A stretch of 64,000 nt of DNA from Victivallales bacterium (GTDB lineage Bacteria; Verrucomicrobiota; Lentisphaeria; Oligosphaerales; Oligosphaeraceae): positions 62,001 through 126,000 of the forward strand of contig JAFXUD010000012.1 in assembly GCA_017535315.1 (NCBI GenBank). Reading direction: 5' to 3'. Below, one piece after another: positions 50,401 through 58,574 of this stretch (position 1 is its first letter; each line of letters begins with the position of its first letter). The notes under the pieces are model-generated. The model saw only the letters and a list, made by a program, of their open reading frames with translations, made no database searches and was not told the origin of the DNA. A program made the position numbers and the translations under genes.

Positions 50401-51565
50401 AAAGACACTGGATGCCATGGCAAAGAAAGGAGACGAGCGCAAGGTTACCATCTCTGAACTTCAGAAATTGGCCAGCAGCCTGAAACAGGCGCAGGATAAG
50501 CTCAGTGCAAAGTCAAATGAGTTCTTCAAACTTTGGGAAGATGAAATCCAGCGCCGAATCAAGAACACGGATGAACAGGTCAAGGCCGCCGATGGAGAAC
50601 TCGCGGCCATGGAGGAGAAGATTAAACCTATCCAGGAAAAGGTCAACGAGATGAAGAAATTAGCCATTAACGAGTTCATTGCCTTTGACCAGAAATACCC
50701 GAAATCCGCAAAGTCGCCGAATAACCTTGCTCGCCTCGGTACCATCTATATCGATTTGGGACAAAATGAGGAGGCTTCAAAGGCATTGGAGAAACTGGCT
50801 GTCAACTTCCCTGATTCAGATGCTAACAAGAAGGCGCGCTTCAACCTGGGACGTGCGCAGTTGGATGCAAACAAGTTTGAGGAGGCTGCCAAAACCTTCA
50901 CCGACCTCTTCGCAAACAAGGGCGCTGTGGAGGCGCTCGACGTGGCAAACCTCTCCTACATGCTTGATGCAGGACTGAAGATGAAGGCCTCCGATGTGAC
51001 CATCAAGTCCGCCGCCAGGCTCCTGTCGATTGCCCAGAACAAGGCAACCGCCGACAAGGTGCCCATGAATATCCGCGACAAGGCATACGCGCGAGGCGCC
51101 GAAGCCTACCTCGCCAAGAAGGAGTATGCCAATGCCGTCAAGTATGTCGATGACCTCCTGGCCAAGAACCAGAAGACGGCTTACTACTATGACGTGAAAT
51201 TCATCTCTGCTGACGCCAAGGCCGCTCTTCGGGACACCGATGGCGCCGAAAAGGACCTGGAGGAGATTCTCCAGTTCTCCACGGACGCCGCCATCACCAA
51301 CAAGGCTCTCTGCCAGTTGGCCGAGGCCCTCTCCAAAGATCCTGCCAAGGAGCAACTTGCATTGGCGCGCTACCAGTTGGTTGCCCTGCTTGGCGATGTG
51401 ACGAATGAGGAAAGTCGCCCCTGGATCGAAAAGGCCTGCCTCGGCTATGCGGAGCTCCTCAAGAAAAACGGCAAAATGGACGAACTTGCCAAGTTGGCTG
51501 AAAAGTACAAGAAGGATTTCCCAGGTGGAAAGCACGCAGCTGCCATCACAAGGCTCCTGAAGTGA
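47465..51565 (+). CDS. Giant TPR and coiled-coil periplasmic protein
   Basis: A 1366-aa exported protein. The signal peptide region is KKLLLAVCSSLFLFSANLLA near residues 13-32. Many TPR-like helices follow up to about residue 690 (for example AFARKRLADADKAYKEYF and LFANGDYQNCIPIYLEAVRAG). A long Glu/Lys/Gln-rich coiled coil fills about residues 700-1055, and a second TPR block (LARLGTIYIDLGQNEEASKALEKLAVNFPDS onward) runs to the end. GGAGG precedes the ATG. It heads an operon-like series with a TPR protein and ExbB/ExbD proteins, so it is probably a periplasmic scaffold analogous to YbgF/CpoB in Tol systems. The size is far beyond the usual 250-aa YbgF. Confidence 0.8.
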   Translation: MRIGSEEKRKVGKKLLLAVCSSLFLFSANLLAIDEFALDLEFIRALGEIEFSDYVQMQLQQMSKKYPDKKDAIGLETARYYYNTGKVADADKIINAFPKTSEFYTDAVLLKAEAAFARKRLADADKAYKEYFTKIPTAPQKGKAAKNEFKRAVMLYSRVLKEMGKGKEAADILSKLEGMDGMGGDDRQMDFLKLQATIDAEANKLEDHKPIDVKGLNETLTKLKSLQFVRDGAGASAYLQYARGQILLGRNAANNAMRAKKPADCAKINNFKEAIKTIKMADSFLEEMENTMPKNERATKSPVAEAMYYKALAIYYQGVATHFSGNAELGKKQVLGAAKYLEALLENYPDTVLRKDIMLTQNDCSRFAEKMYQEKIEISQGDGGEAIDLKIEQAQTLFANGDYQNCIPIYLEAVRAGRRSRKLPNVVMRLSIAYAQLDMLDHAEALVSYVADAMPKEAGSADAAYRLGGILFERSRKEQNPLRKNELQARAINVWDLFVKLDPAHQKAPDVAFAVAELQYQKGSELVAKSNQEKDTAKKQALQQQAIQAFYDAIPLYQRLTEVFSAFDKGIRAYYKLGWIYHTINTSPKELVAGLKDKYGAPLPETNFAQLGTEAFNSYYEEEADTSNERSDDRLQAKFRAAELSLYGDSPLDALPHLQEIVGLFQGGKGKEKGINVGTAKAKGILEDAMAYMPWAYDLAGEKERQPIVALKEQQETFRSRSRAAKRSAEQAKGELTALAKQKEELAEEEKNIAQIVFEASLDFQAMAKEQMKERIAKMESMPAAEKQREQQEINNEIQNRLAGLEQQKVDTLKGDQTSIDESLPLLENSKAEFERALESAKASETEQKNSYATLKASLEKQAKEYKALSDEISKVEREAVDAEAEKQRLEADNDNAEALAAAMKRLEVAYKEKAEKASPEILKKAEDMEKNLMGIKLEEADAAEGLKTAAFAVKANALRLEIANTRIEVTKRRKNLNAKTLDAMAKKGDERKVTISELQKLASSLKQAQDKLSAKSNEFFKLWEDEIQRRIKNTDEQVKAADGELAAMEEKIKPIQEKVNEMKKLAINEFIAFDQKYPKSAKSPNNLARLGTIYIDLGQNEEASKALEKLAVNFPDSDANKKARFNLGRAQLDANKFEEAAKTFTDLFANKGAVEALDVANLSYMLDAGLKMKASDVTIKSAARLLSIAQNKATADKVPMNIRDKAYARGAEAYLAKKEYANAVKYVDDLLAKNQKTAYYYDVKFISADAKAALRDTDGAEKDLEEILQFSTDAAITNKALCQLAEALSKDPAKEQLALARYQLVALLGDVTNEESRPWIEKACLGYAELLKKNGKMDELAKLAEKYKKDFPGGKHAAAITRLLK

Positions 51566-51643
51566 CCCCCCCGCCTGGCTTTTGCAAATCAAAACTTGAA
51601 AAACTAACAATGAACTAATAATAGCGTAAATGAGGTGCATTTT

Positions 51644-52378
51644 ATGAAAAAGACTTTGCTCGTTGTATTGATTGCATTCGCAGCCCTCTCGACGTATGCC
51701 CAGAAATGCTATATCGTGAAGGCGGATGGCTCGCAGCAGAAGGCCATCGACATCAAGGTGAAGAACGCTAATGGAGACCTGAATGTTTTGGTCAAGCAGG
51801 GCCAGCAGCCCATTCTTTTCTCCAAGAATATGTACCGCTATGCAGTGGTACCCAAGCCGCAGCAGGTCGAGCAGTTGGGCAATGCCCTCCTTGCAAACAA
51901 ATATGATGATGTCCTTGCTGCAGCCAAGCAGCTGTTTGAGGCATACAAGTTCCTGGGTTGGGGCGACTATATCGCCTGCTGCCAGGCGCAGGCCTATCTT
52001 GGAAAGAACAACCTCGATGAGGCGAACAAGGCTCTCGCCCTCGCCAAGCGCACCCCTGGTCCCAACAAGGATGACCTCATCGCCACGGAAATCAAATGCC
52101 TCATCAAAGCGGGTAAATATGACAAAACGGATGAACTGCTCAAGAACCTGATGATGAGCAAGGACGACACTACAGCCGCCATCGCCTTCAACATGCGCGG
52201 AGAAGCCTATCTCGCACAGGGTCAGAAGAAGCAGGCGGTTCTTGAATACCTCAAGACACTGCTTCTCTTCGACAAGAAGAAGGCACAGGCGGAACGCGCC
52301 TACGCCAAGAAGCAGGCCGTCGCCATCATGAAGGAGCTTAAAGACCCGCGCGTCAGCAAAATCGAAGCGATGGAATAA
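51644..52378 (+). CDS. Exported TPR protein
   Basis: About 244 aa from the ATG at 51644, with GAGG ten bases upstream; an in-frame GTG lies three codons earlier. The signal peptide is MKKTLLVVLIAFAALSTYAQ. A short beta-rich segment (KCYIVKADGSQQKAIDIKVKNANGDLNVL) follows, then TPR-like helices (LLANKYDDVLAAAKQLFEAYKFLGWGD, YLGKNNLDEANKALALAK, AYLAQGQKKQAVLEYLKTLLLFD). It lies 78 bp after the giant TPR gene and before the ExbB promoter. The TPRs suggest it binds a partner in the same envelope complex, but this is inference. No enzymatic motif is seen. Confidence 0.75.
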   Translation: MKKTLLVVLIAFAALSTYAQKCYIVKADGSQQKAIDIKVKNANGDLNVLVKQGQQPILFSKNMYRYAVVPKPQQVEQLGNALLANKYDDVLAAAKQLFEAYKFLGWGDYIACCQAQAYLGKNNLDEANKALALAKRTPGPNKDDLIATEIKCLIKAGKYDKTDELLKNLMMSKDDTTAAIAFNMRGEAYLAQGQKKQAVLEYLKTLLLFDKKKAQAERAYAKKQAVAIMKELKDPRVSKIEAME

Positions 52379-52410
52379 AACCTGACAATGGCAAAAACAT
52401 GCTTATGTGC

Positions 52411-52439
52411 TTGCTTTTTGACGTTTCAGGTGTTATACT
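52411..52439 (+). promoter_or_regulatory. Promoter of the exbB-exbD-exbD operon
   Basis: TTGCTT (52411-52416) and TATACT (52434-52439) are separated by 17 bp. It starts a leader of about 175 nt before the ExbB-like ATG at 52622; the leader contains GC-rich dyads but nothing I can name. Confidence 0.55.
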
Positions 52440-52621
52440 TATAAAAATGTCCTCTTGCCGCGCTTAGGCGCAGCAGTCAGAACTGGTGCAGGTTGTAGCA
52501 AGGCCGTCTTGTCCTTGCCGATGTTCCTGTCCTGTGCCGTAGGCTTCAGCTTGCGGTGGCCCGTTGATTTAAACAAAATAGAAAATACCCAAACCACATT
52601 GTCTAAGGAGTAGAAGTCTTT

Positions 52622-53368
52622 ATGAAGAAGAGTAATTTCTGGCGGATCATGGTTATGCTGCTGGTCTGCAGCATCAGTGTCTTCGCACAAGAAGCGGCTG
52701 CGGAAGGCGGCGAGGCAGCGGCCAGCGGTGGACAGGGCATCTGGGACATCATCTACGGTGGTTCTCTGGTCAACCTGCTTATCTGGCTCGGCCTCTTCGG
52801 CACATCATTCGTCACCCTGTGGCTTATCATTGACGCTTATATCGTCGTCAAGCGGGACAAGTTCCTGCCGCCAAGTGTCATCAACGGTGTCAGTGAGGCT
52901 CTTTCCCAGGGTGATTTGGCTTCGGCTATTGGATGTTGCGACGCTAACCCTGGCCCGCTTGCCAACATCCTGAAAGTTGCCTTTGACAACATCAACGACG
53001 GGTACGAAGTTGTCCAGCAGGCTGTCTCCTCTGCCACGGATATGGAGAGCGAGAAACTGATGCAGAGGGTCAACTACCTGAACGTCTGCGGCCAGATTGC
53101 CCCCATGCTTGGTCTGATGGGAACGGTTACTGGTATGGTTGCCGCATTCGCGGGACTTGCCAACGCCACAGGCGCCGCCAAGGCGAAGCTGTTGGCGCAG
53201 TCCATCTCCACCGCTTTGTGGACCACCTGCGTCGGTCTGATCATCTCCGTCCCCTCGCTGCTCTTCTTCACCTATCATAAGAATGTCGCCACCCGTATCC
53301 TCCTGGACACCGAAGCGACCGTTCTTGACCTGATCAAGGTCCTGCGCAACGCCCAGGTCGAAGAGTAA
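52622..53368 (+). CDS. MotA/TolQ/ExbB proton-channel family protein
   Basis: A 248-aa inner-membrane protein. After an N-terminal signal-like helix (MVMLLVCSISVFAQ) and an Ala/Gly-rich linker come a first membrane helix (SLVNLLIWLGLFGTSFVTLWLIIDAYIVV), a cytoplasmic loop, and the paired helices with family motif YLNVCGQIAPMLGLMGTVTGMVAAFAGLA near residue 145 and ALWTTCVGLIISVPSLLFF near 200. ExbB/TolQ form the pentameric stator that uses proton motive force to drive the periplasmic arm of ExbD/TolR. The extra N-terminal exported segment is unlike E. coli ExbB. The two ExbD genes follow. Confidence 0.92.
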   Translation: MKKSNFWRIMVMLLVCSISVFAQEAAAEGGEAAASGGQGIWDIIYGGSLVNLLIWLGLFGTSFVTLWLIIDAYIVVKRDKFLPPSVINGVSEALSQGDLASAIGCCDANPGPLANILKVAFDNINDGYEVVQQAVSSATDMESEKLMQRVNYLNVCGQIAPMLGLMGTVTGMVAAFAGLANATGAAKAKLLAQSISTALWTTCVGLIISVPSLLFFTYHKNVATRILLDTEATVLDLIKVLRNAQVEE

Positions 53369-53431
53369 CTGAAGCCGTCACCGCCTTGCATCAGGCAAGG
53401 CAGTAATTCACAGAAACAAAGGTGTGAAACT

Positions 53432-53842
53432 ATGAAAGCCAGAAGCGATGAAAGCCTGGATACGCCGATGACCCAGATGATGGACATCGTGTTCCTTCTG
53501 ATCATCTTCTTCGTTGTGACCGCGTCTGTCGATAAGGATGTGGTGGATGAGTCCATCAACCTTGCGCAGGCGAAAAGTGCCCCTGCGGTCGAGACCGTTG
53601 ACCCGCGTGCCGTAACCATCAACCTGACGAAAAAAGGCGAGGTGAACATCGCCCTGCGTCCGATGTCCATGCAGGCCCTCTACAATTTCCTGGTGAATAT
53701 GCGCACTCAGAGCGGCAACTCCATGCCCGTGCTGATTCGTTGCGATGCCAAAACCAGGTATAAGGAGATCGGCAACGTGATGGACACGGCTGCCAAGGCT
53801 GGACTCTATCGTGTGCGCTTGGTCGCCATGCTAGACCAATAG
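53432..53842 (+). CDS. ExbD/TolR family protein (first copy)
   Basis: A 136-aa bitopic protein. The short cytosolic N-terminus is followed by a single membrane helix (TPMTQMMDIVFLLIIFFVVTASVD) containing the essential Asp in MMDIVF near residue 14, and a periplasmic domain ending VMDTAAKAGLYRVRLVAM. ExbD/TolR couples proton flow in the ExbB pentamer to motions in the periplasm. It is the first of two ExbD genes, 43 bp apart. Pairs of ExbD genes are common when the heterodimer or two outputs are used. Context with the ExbB-like gene 63 bp upstream is decisive. Confidence 0.92.
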   Translation: MKARSDESLDTPMTQMMDIVFLLIIFFVVTASVDKDVVDESINLAQAKSAPAVETVDPRAVTINLTKKGEVNIALRPMSMQALYNFLVNMRTQSGNSMPVLIRCDAKTRYKEIGNVMDTAAKAGLYRVRLVAMLDQ

Positions 53843-53885
53843 GCACTTTTATGGCAAAGTACGAGATTCTTTCGGGAGTTATACT

Positions 53886-54281
53886 ATGAAACGCAAAAAA
53901 GCAGAGAACCTTTCCGTTCAGATGTCATCGATGATTGACATCGTCTTTCTGCTTCTCATATACTTCATTGTCACGGCCCGCGAGGAAATCACGGAGGCGC
54001 ATCTTTCCGTGAACCTGCCCGCGCCAGGTGCCGCCAAGGCGACCGAGAACAAGCCTAAAATGCTTGAAATCGAGGTGCATCAGGGACAGTACAGGCTCAA
54101 TGGCGCACCCCTTGAGACAGATGTCATTGAAAGCATGCTCATGGGGCTTGGGCGCACCGACCCGAGTATGACCGTGATGGTGAAAGTGGCCTTCGATGCA
54201 TATGCATCCGAACTGGTTACGGCACTGGACCTTTGTGACAAGGCGGGGCTGACGAACCTCAACGTGGTTTCCCTCCGCTAA
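53886..54281 (+). CDS. ExbD/TolR family protein (second copy)
   Basis: A 131-aa protein paralogous to the previous one. The membrane helix carries SSMIDIVFLLLIYFIVTAREE with the proton-carrying Asp near residue 19, followed by a periplasmic domain (EIEVHQGQYRLNGAPLETDVIESMLMGLG; LVTALDLCDKAGLTNLNVVSLR). The two copies differ clearly in the periplasmic part, so they are not recent duplicates and may form a heterodimer. It is placed 22 bp before the TonB-like/prenyltransferase gene, so all four genes from 52622 to 55863 are probably one transcript. Confidence 0.92.
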   Translation: MKRKKAENLSVQMSSMIDIVFLLLIYFIVTAREEITEAHLSVNLPAPGAAKATENKPKMLEIEVHQGQYRLNGAPLETDVIESMLMGLGRTDPSMTVMVKVAFDAYASELVTALDLCDKAGLTNLNVVSLR

Positions 54282-54303
54282 ATAGAGTTTTGGAGAACGA
54301 GAA

Positions 54304-55863
54304 ATGAGCGAAAACGAAGAACAACAAGTCTATACGGAGGGCGAACAGCCCGCATACGTTCCGCAGTACACGGCCGTTGACACAGAAGCCGCGCTGGCAG
54401 CCTACCAGCACAAAAAGACCGTTGAAGGCCTGATGGGACCCATTGTCTCCCTCGTCGTGCATGTCGTTGCCTTGGGTTCCCTGCTTCTTTTCTATGAACC
54501 CGATGTGCCAAAGGTCAGCAAAACCATTGAAATCGAGACCAAAGAAATGGAAATCAAGGAGTTGGACAAGAAGGCTCTTGAAGAACTCCAAGAGCTGGAG
54601 GAGATAGCGCAGGACATGGTCCCGACCGTCGAGAAGCCGACCGTCTCGGTCGATGCCTCCGTCGATGTCGGCTCAGTTGCTGACTTTAGCGATGCCATGG
54701 CCTCCACGGACAATGCTACCGACTTCAGCGATGTCCTGGACATCCGCGCCAACGACTCCCCCCTGAAAATCTCCTCGCTCTATGGTGGACGTTCCAACGA
54801 GGGGCGCGAAAAGACCCGCAAGAAGTTCGGCGGTTCCGACGCCACGGAAATTGCCGTGCTCAAGGCTCTGCGCTGGCTGAAGAAGACCCAGAACCCCAAT
54901 GGCTCCTGGGCCCCCTCCGAACAGGAGGCGATGACGGGTCTGGCTTTGCTGACCTTCCTTGCCCATGGCGAAACGCCATCCCCTGAGAACGAGGAGTTCG
55001 GCGAGACTGTGCAGCGTGGTATGCAGTGGCTGGCCGACAACACCAACAACCGCTCAAAACCCGCTGGCGACTACCGCAACGGCATCGCGGCATACGCCCT
55101 CTCCGAAGCGTATGGCATGACGAAGGTTCCCTTCCTGAAGCCCCCGATGGAAAAGGCCCTGCAATGGTTGGTTGACGGCCAGCAGAAGAGTGGTGGCTAT
55201 GACTATGGCTACAAGAAGGATGCCCGCTGGGATCTCTCCGTTGCCTGCTGGCAGTATCAGGCGATGAAGGCTGGATATGTGGCAGGAGCCGAAGTCCAGG
55301 GGTTGGAGGATGCCATTGAGAAGGGCATCAAGTTCATGAAAAACGTTACCTACGATAAGAAGAAACAGCGCTTCGGCTACTCCTCGCCAGGAAGCGGCAG
55401 TGATGGTCTCCAGGGTGCTGCCGTCCTTTGCCTCCAGTTGCTCGGCGACGGCAACTCCTTTGAGGCCAAGAATGGCGTGAAGTATATCAGCGATAACTGC
55501 AAAGTCACCTGGGTCAACCCCAAGAAAAAGGTTGATGCCGCTCACCAGAACGAACTCTACTCATGGTACTATCAGACACAGGCCATGTTCCACGCGGGCA
55601 AAGGTACTTGGAAAAACTGGAACTCTATGTTCGCGCCTGAGTTCATCAAGTACCAGAACCCCGAAGGCTACTGGGAGTGCCCCAATGCCGACAAGCAGAA
55701 GTACAAGGTCCCGTATGACAAGTGGTACACCACCTGCCTCGCCGCCCTCTCCCTCCAGGTCTATTACCGCTACCTGCCTACCTTCAAGATGCCAAAGGGC
55801 ATTGCAAAGACCGAAAAGACCACGATGCAGAAGCTGGACGACGACCTCGGCCTAGACTTGTAA
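54304..55863 (+). CDS. TonB-like membrane anchor fused to prenyltransferase/squalene-oxidase-type repeats
   Basis: A 519-aa protein. A cytosolic N-terminus of about 40 residues is followed by one membrane helix (MGPIVSLVVHVVALGSLLLFY, residues about 43-63). An acidic/Lys-rich periplasmic stretch (EIETKEMEIKELDKKALEELQELEEIAQDMVP) comes next, then from about residue 180 an alpha/alpha barrel with repeats ALRWLKKTQNPNGSWAPSE, ALQWLVDGQQKSGGYDYG and TTCLAALSLQVYYRYLP. No DxDD cyclase motif is visible, so it is probably a binding domain rather than a terpene cyclase. The anchor plus linker look like TonB/TolA. It would be the energised partner of the ExbB/ExbD stator. The ligand is unknown. Confidence 0.8.
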   Translation: MSENEEQQVYTEGEQPAYVPQYTAVDTEAALAAYQHKKTVEGLMGPIVSLVVHVVALGSLLLFYEPDVPKVSKTIEIETKEMEIKELDKKALEELQELEEIAQDMVPTVEKPTVSVDASVDVGSVADFSDAMASTDNATDFSDVLDIRANDSPLKISSLYGGRSNEGREKTRKKFGGSDATEIAVLKALRWLKKTQNPNGSWAPSEQEAMTGLALLTFLAHGETPSPENEEFGETVQRGMQWLADNTNNRSKPAGDYRNGIAAYALSEAYGMTKVPFLKPPMEKALQWLVDGQQKSGGYDYGYKKDARWDLSVACWQYQAMKAGYVAGAEVQGLEDAIEKGIKFMKNVTYDKKKQRFGYSSPGSGSDGLQGAAVLCLQLLGDGNSFEAKNGVKYISDNCKVTWVNPKKKVDAAHQNELYSWYYQTQAMFHAGKGTWKNWNSMFAPEFIKYQNPEGYWECPNADKQKYKVPYDKWYTTCLAALSLQVYYRYLPTFKMPKGIAKTEKTTMQKLDDDLGLDL

Positions 55864-55865
55864 TC

Positions 55866-56003
55866 AGGGGGTTCGGGGGCGGTAGCCCCCCGTCGTTCGT
55901 AAGGGCGGAAGCCCCTGTGTTAGGGGGTGGGGGAGCGCTAGCCTCCCGTCGTTCGTAAGGGCGGTAGCCCGTCGTTTGTGGGGTGCGGTGGTTTGCCGCA
56001 CCC
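55866..56003. repeat. GC-rich degenerate palindromic repeats before the DUF4159 gene
   Basis: Two direct copies, 56 bp apart (starting about 55883 and 55939), contain CCCGTCGTTCGTAAGGGCGG. G-run/C-run arms resemble the palindrome at 43424-43460. At the right end GGGTGCGG / CCGCACCC forms an 8-bp stem (55980-56003). It lies between two plus-strand genes and may terminate or weaken transcription between them. Confidence 0.65.
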
Positions 56004-56016
56004 ATTTCTTTTTTTT

Positions 56017-56994
56017 ATGTCACGTTTTTTTCTATCAGTTACATTGTTTCTAGCCGCCTCGCTTCTAGCCGATGAAGCCGCCTTGAAGGCAACGCGCCCC
56101 GAGGTGCGCATCGGCTATATGGTTGGCGATTCAGCACGCTATCTGCGCAGTTATCCAGGTGCGCTCAACTCGCTTCTGGAGCATGTCTCCAAGGAGACCA
56201 ATATCAATATCTCCACATCGCCCGTCGAACTATCCAGCTTTGCGGACGAGCGCATGGCAGAATGCCCTTTTATCTACGCCAATTTTGCAGAGCGTGCCAA
56301 GTGGGTTTTCACCGACGAGGAAAAGCACGCTCTTAAAACCTACCTGGAAAATGGTGGTTTCCTCTATATCGACGCTGGCATCATCGCTGCCTTTCTGCGC
56401 GAACACCCTGAATATGGACAGCACCACAGCTATGCCGAATGGGATGCATCGCCTGAGCTCAAGGAGGCTTTTGCGGATTTGTTCCCTGGGCGGAACTTCA
56501 CGCCACTTAAACGCTCCGACCCGTTGTTCCATGCCTTCTATGAAGGGCTTCCCGACACCTCCCTCCTGCCTGATTCCGTTCGCGAATATACAATACGCGA
56601 GAAGTGGCCAGATGGAACCTACTCGGCAGTCGCGCTCCGCATCAAGGGGCGTATCGCCGTACTTTGCACCCCAATCGTGGCAATGGGCTGGGGGCGCAAC
56701 TCTCTTGGCCAGTGGCAAACCACCATCCGATTCAGAGTGCTTGAAAGCACGCAGGGTCTCGACGAACTTTTGAAGACCGCCGCATATGGCGGCGTCCGCT
56801 TTGAGGTGGTCCGCGAGGACAATGACAAGGACATCATCTACTGCCAGGAGGCTGCCACCCCTGCGTGGGCAAATGAGCCAGGCAACAAGTGGCGCGTCTT
56901 TCGCTACTATGGCAGTCGCGAAATCAGCGATTTCGCACACGTCTTCTACACACGTCTCGGCACCAATATCCTTGTCCACGCGCTGACACAGTAG
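56017..56994 (+). CDS. DUF4159 family exported protein
   Basis: About 325 aa from the ATG at 56017; an upstream GTG frame lies in repeat DNA and is unlikely. The signal peptide is MSRFFLSVTLFLAASLLADEA. The mature part has a glutamine-amidotransferase-like DUF4159 fold: VRIGYMVGDSARYLRSYPGALNSLLEHVSKETNI, PFIYANFAERAKWVFTDEEKHALKTYLENGGFLYIDAG, and FYEGLPDTSLLPDSVREY. DUF4159 proteins recur near Bat/ExbB-like genes in Bacteroidetes and PVC bacteria; their function is unknown. It follows the TonB-like fusion by about 150 bp and probably belongs to the same envelope system. A MITE starts 16 bp after its stop. Confidence 0.8.
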   Translation: MSRFFLSVTLFLAASLLADEAALKATRPEVRIGYMVGDSARYLRSYPGALNSLLEHVSKETNINISTSPVELSSFADERMAECPFIYANFAERAKWVFTDEEKHALKTYLENGGFLYIDAGIIAAFLREHPEYGQHHSYAEWDASPELKEAFADLFPGRNFTPLKRSDPLFHAFYEGLPDTSLLPDSVREYTIREKWPDGTYSAVALRIKGRIAVLCTPIVAMGWGRNSLGQWQTTIRFRVLESTQGLDELLKTAAYGGVRFEVVREDNDKDIIYCQEAATPAWANEPGNKWRVFRYYGSREISDFAHVFYTRLGTNILVHALTQ

Positions 56995-57010
56995 AATTCC
57001 TTCATTTCTA

Positions 57011-57207
57011 GTAACTATTCAGAAGGGTAAGCCGCGTTAGCGGCGGCAAGAACATAGCCGTGGGTGGAGCGAGCGCCTCTGGCGCGAGCGAAACCCACGG
57101 TGGACGATACTCCCAGTTCCTTTGCGCCGTGCCGCGTAGCTTAGCGGAGCGGCAAGGCGCAGAAAAACAAGCGGCTTATGCCAATATGCCCCCTTCTAAA
57201 TAGTTAC
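57011..57207. mobile_element. IS66-type MITE, 197 bp, with 8-bp target duplication
   Basis: The ends are GTAACTATTCAGAAGGG and CCCTTCTAAATAGTTAC, a 17-bp terminal inverted repeat with one mismatch. The direct repeat CATTTCTA flanks it exactly (57003-57010 and 57208-57215). The right copy of the duplication contains the TAG stop of the ceramidase-like gene. The core is nearly the same as in the element at 44531. It lies between convergent genes. Confidence 0.92.
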
Positions 57208-57212
57208 CATTT

Positions 57213-58541
57213 CTACTTCAGTGTAGAGAGAGCGTAGTCTATCATCTGTTCGCCCAGGAACTGCGAAGCCTTGCCTGCGCTGGGCAGCGTCTCATAGCCG
57301 CCATTTCCATAGTTGCGTGGCAAGCCGACATAGCCGATTTCACCCATGCCAAGCGCAACCAGAAGCGTCAGCGGGAAGCGTGACTTCTCGCGGATGGCCT
57401 GGCCGATTTCAACAAAGGGTTCGCAGGGGAGCGTCACCAACGCCACGGCATCCCCGAATTTGATGGAGGAAATCTGCTCAAAGCGCTTTTCCTTCGGTGC
57501 GCGGTCGCGGCATCCCATCAACGCCTCGGCAAAGTATTTCTGCACGTATGGCGTCCCTTTGGCGATGTCCTCACTGGTCAAGTCGTGGTCGGGCTTGACC
57601 GCGTCCTTGTATTTCTCGCAGATAGCCTTGGCTTCGGCATACTCCTCATCGGTGACAGTCAGGTAAGGCGCCTCGAAGGTGATACTGTCCGTGGAAATCC
57701 CCTGGAACTCCACTTTGCGCAGTTGGTAAAGGGCTGCAAGCACGGCGGCGGCATAGCCCTTTCCTATGCGGCAGGCCTCTGCGTAGCTTGTCTGGTCGGC
57801 ATCCGTGGCGATGTTGAAGTGGTTGATGTTTCCCTGAGGTGCCGTGATGGAGATGACTGGCACGTCATAGCCCATCTGGTACTGGATTTCCTTTTCCATG
57901 CGGCCAGGCCAATCTGCGGAGACAAAGTCGCCACCGACGGTGTCTGCATGGTTGGAGATGTTGACGATGAGCAGGCGAATCTCACCTTCCTGCTTGAGCG
58001 CGAGTATTGGAATGAGCGGGTCGGTCGCGCCGTCTGGTTTCACCACATCGGGGTTCAGCTTGCCTGGGTTCGTGAGAACCTTCCCGTTTTTCATCAGGTA
58101 GCGGCGGTTGAAGGCCAATGTGCTGCACTGCGTGGTCGTCGCGAAGAGCTCGGCTGGTGCAAGGCTCAGCTTGGCGTTGCGCAAGGCGATGACGCTTTTC
58201 TGGATGAGTTCGTCAATGTAGGCGGCATCGGTGCAGTCGTCGCTGAAAAGGGCGGTGGTGTAGGGGCCTGTGTGCGTATGTGTGGCGGCATAGATGGTCT
58301 TGCCTGCCAGTTCTGGAAGCGCTTCCGCTACAGCTGCCTCGATGCGTCGGCACAGCTTGGCTGTCAGCAGGCATAGGTCATATTCCACAAGGGCGGCGAT
58401 TCCCTCGCCGTCCTTGAAGACAACGGCCTTCAGGGAGAGGCGGTCGTATGCGCCGCGATTGTGGCGTGGGTTCAGATAGCCGCACAGGCCGATGCCATAG
58501 TGGGGGGTGATGTCTTCGCGCGAAAAACCGAATTCAAGCAT
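57213..58541 (-). CDS. Neutral ceramidase-like N-terminal-domain hydrolase
   Basis: A 442-aa protein matching the N-terminal catalytic domain of neutral/alkaline non-lysosomal ceramidase: FSREDITPHYGIGLCGY, AATHTHTGPYTT near residue 93 (zinc-ligand histidines), ISNHADTVGGDFVSADWPG near residue 195, and TLPCEPFVEIGQAIRE near residue 395. It lacks a signal peptide and the C-terminal domain, and bacteria with such proteins rarely have ceramide, so true ceramidase activity is doubtful; cleavage of another amide is as likely. It is the last gene of a three-gene operon with an EamA transporter and a glycosidase-like protein. The stop overlaps a MITE target duplication. Confidence 0.82.
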   Translation of the reverse strand: MLEFGFSREDITPHYGIGLCGYLNPRHNRGAYDRLSLKAVVFKDGEGIAALVEYDLCLLTAKLCRRIEAAVAEALPELAGKTIYAATHTHTGPYTTALFSDDCTDAAYIDELIQKSVIALRNAKLSLAPAELFATTTQCSTLAFNRRYLMKNGKVLTNPGKLNPDVVKPDGATDPLIPILALKQEGEIRLLIVNISNHADTVGGDFVSADWPGRMEKEIQYQMGYDVPVISITAPQGNINHFNIATDADQTSYAEACRIGKGYAAAVLAALYQLRKVEFQGISTDSITFEAPYLTVTDEEYAEAKAICEKYKDAVKPDHDLTSEDIAKGTPYVQKYFAEALMGCRDRAPKEKRFEQISSIKFGDAVALVTLPCEPFVEIGQAIREKSRFPLTLLVALGMGEIGYVGLPRNYGNGGYETLPSAGKASQFLGEQMIDYALSTLK

Positions 58542-58574
58542 TGTTTGTCTCCTTTAAATAAAAACTTATAGTAA

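Noticed and set aside
54304-55863. Squalene-hopene cyclase
   Set aside because: The repeats are of that fold, but there is no DxDD motif, the barrel is short, and the N-terminus is a TonB-like anchor in an ExbB/ExbD operon.
57213-58541. Annotation as a true ceramidase
   Set aside because: Only the N-terminal domain is present, no export signal is seen, and sphingolipid substrate is unlikely; kept as ceramidase-like.
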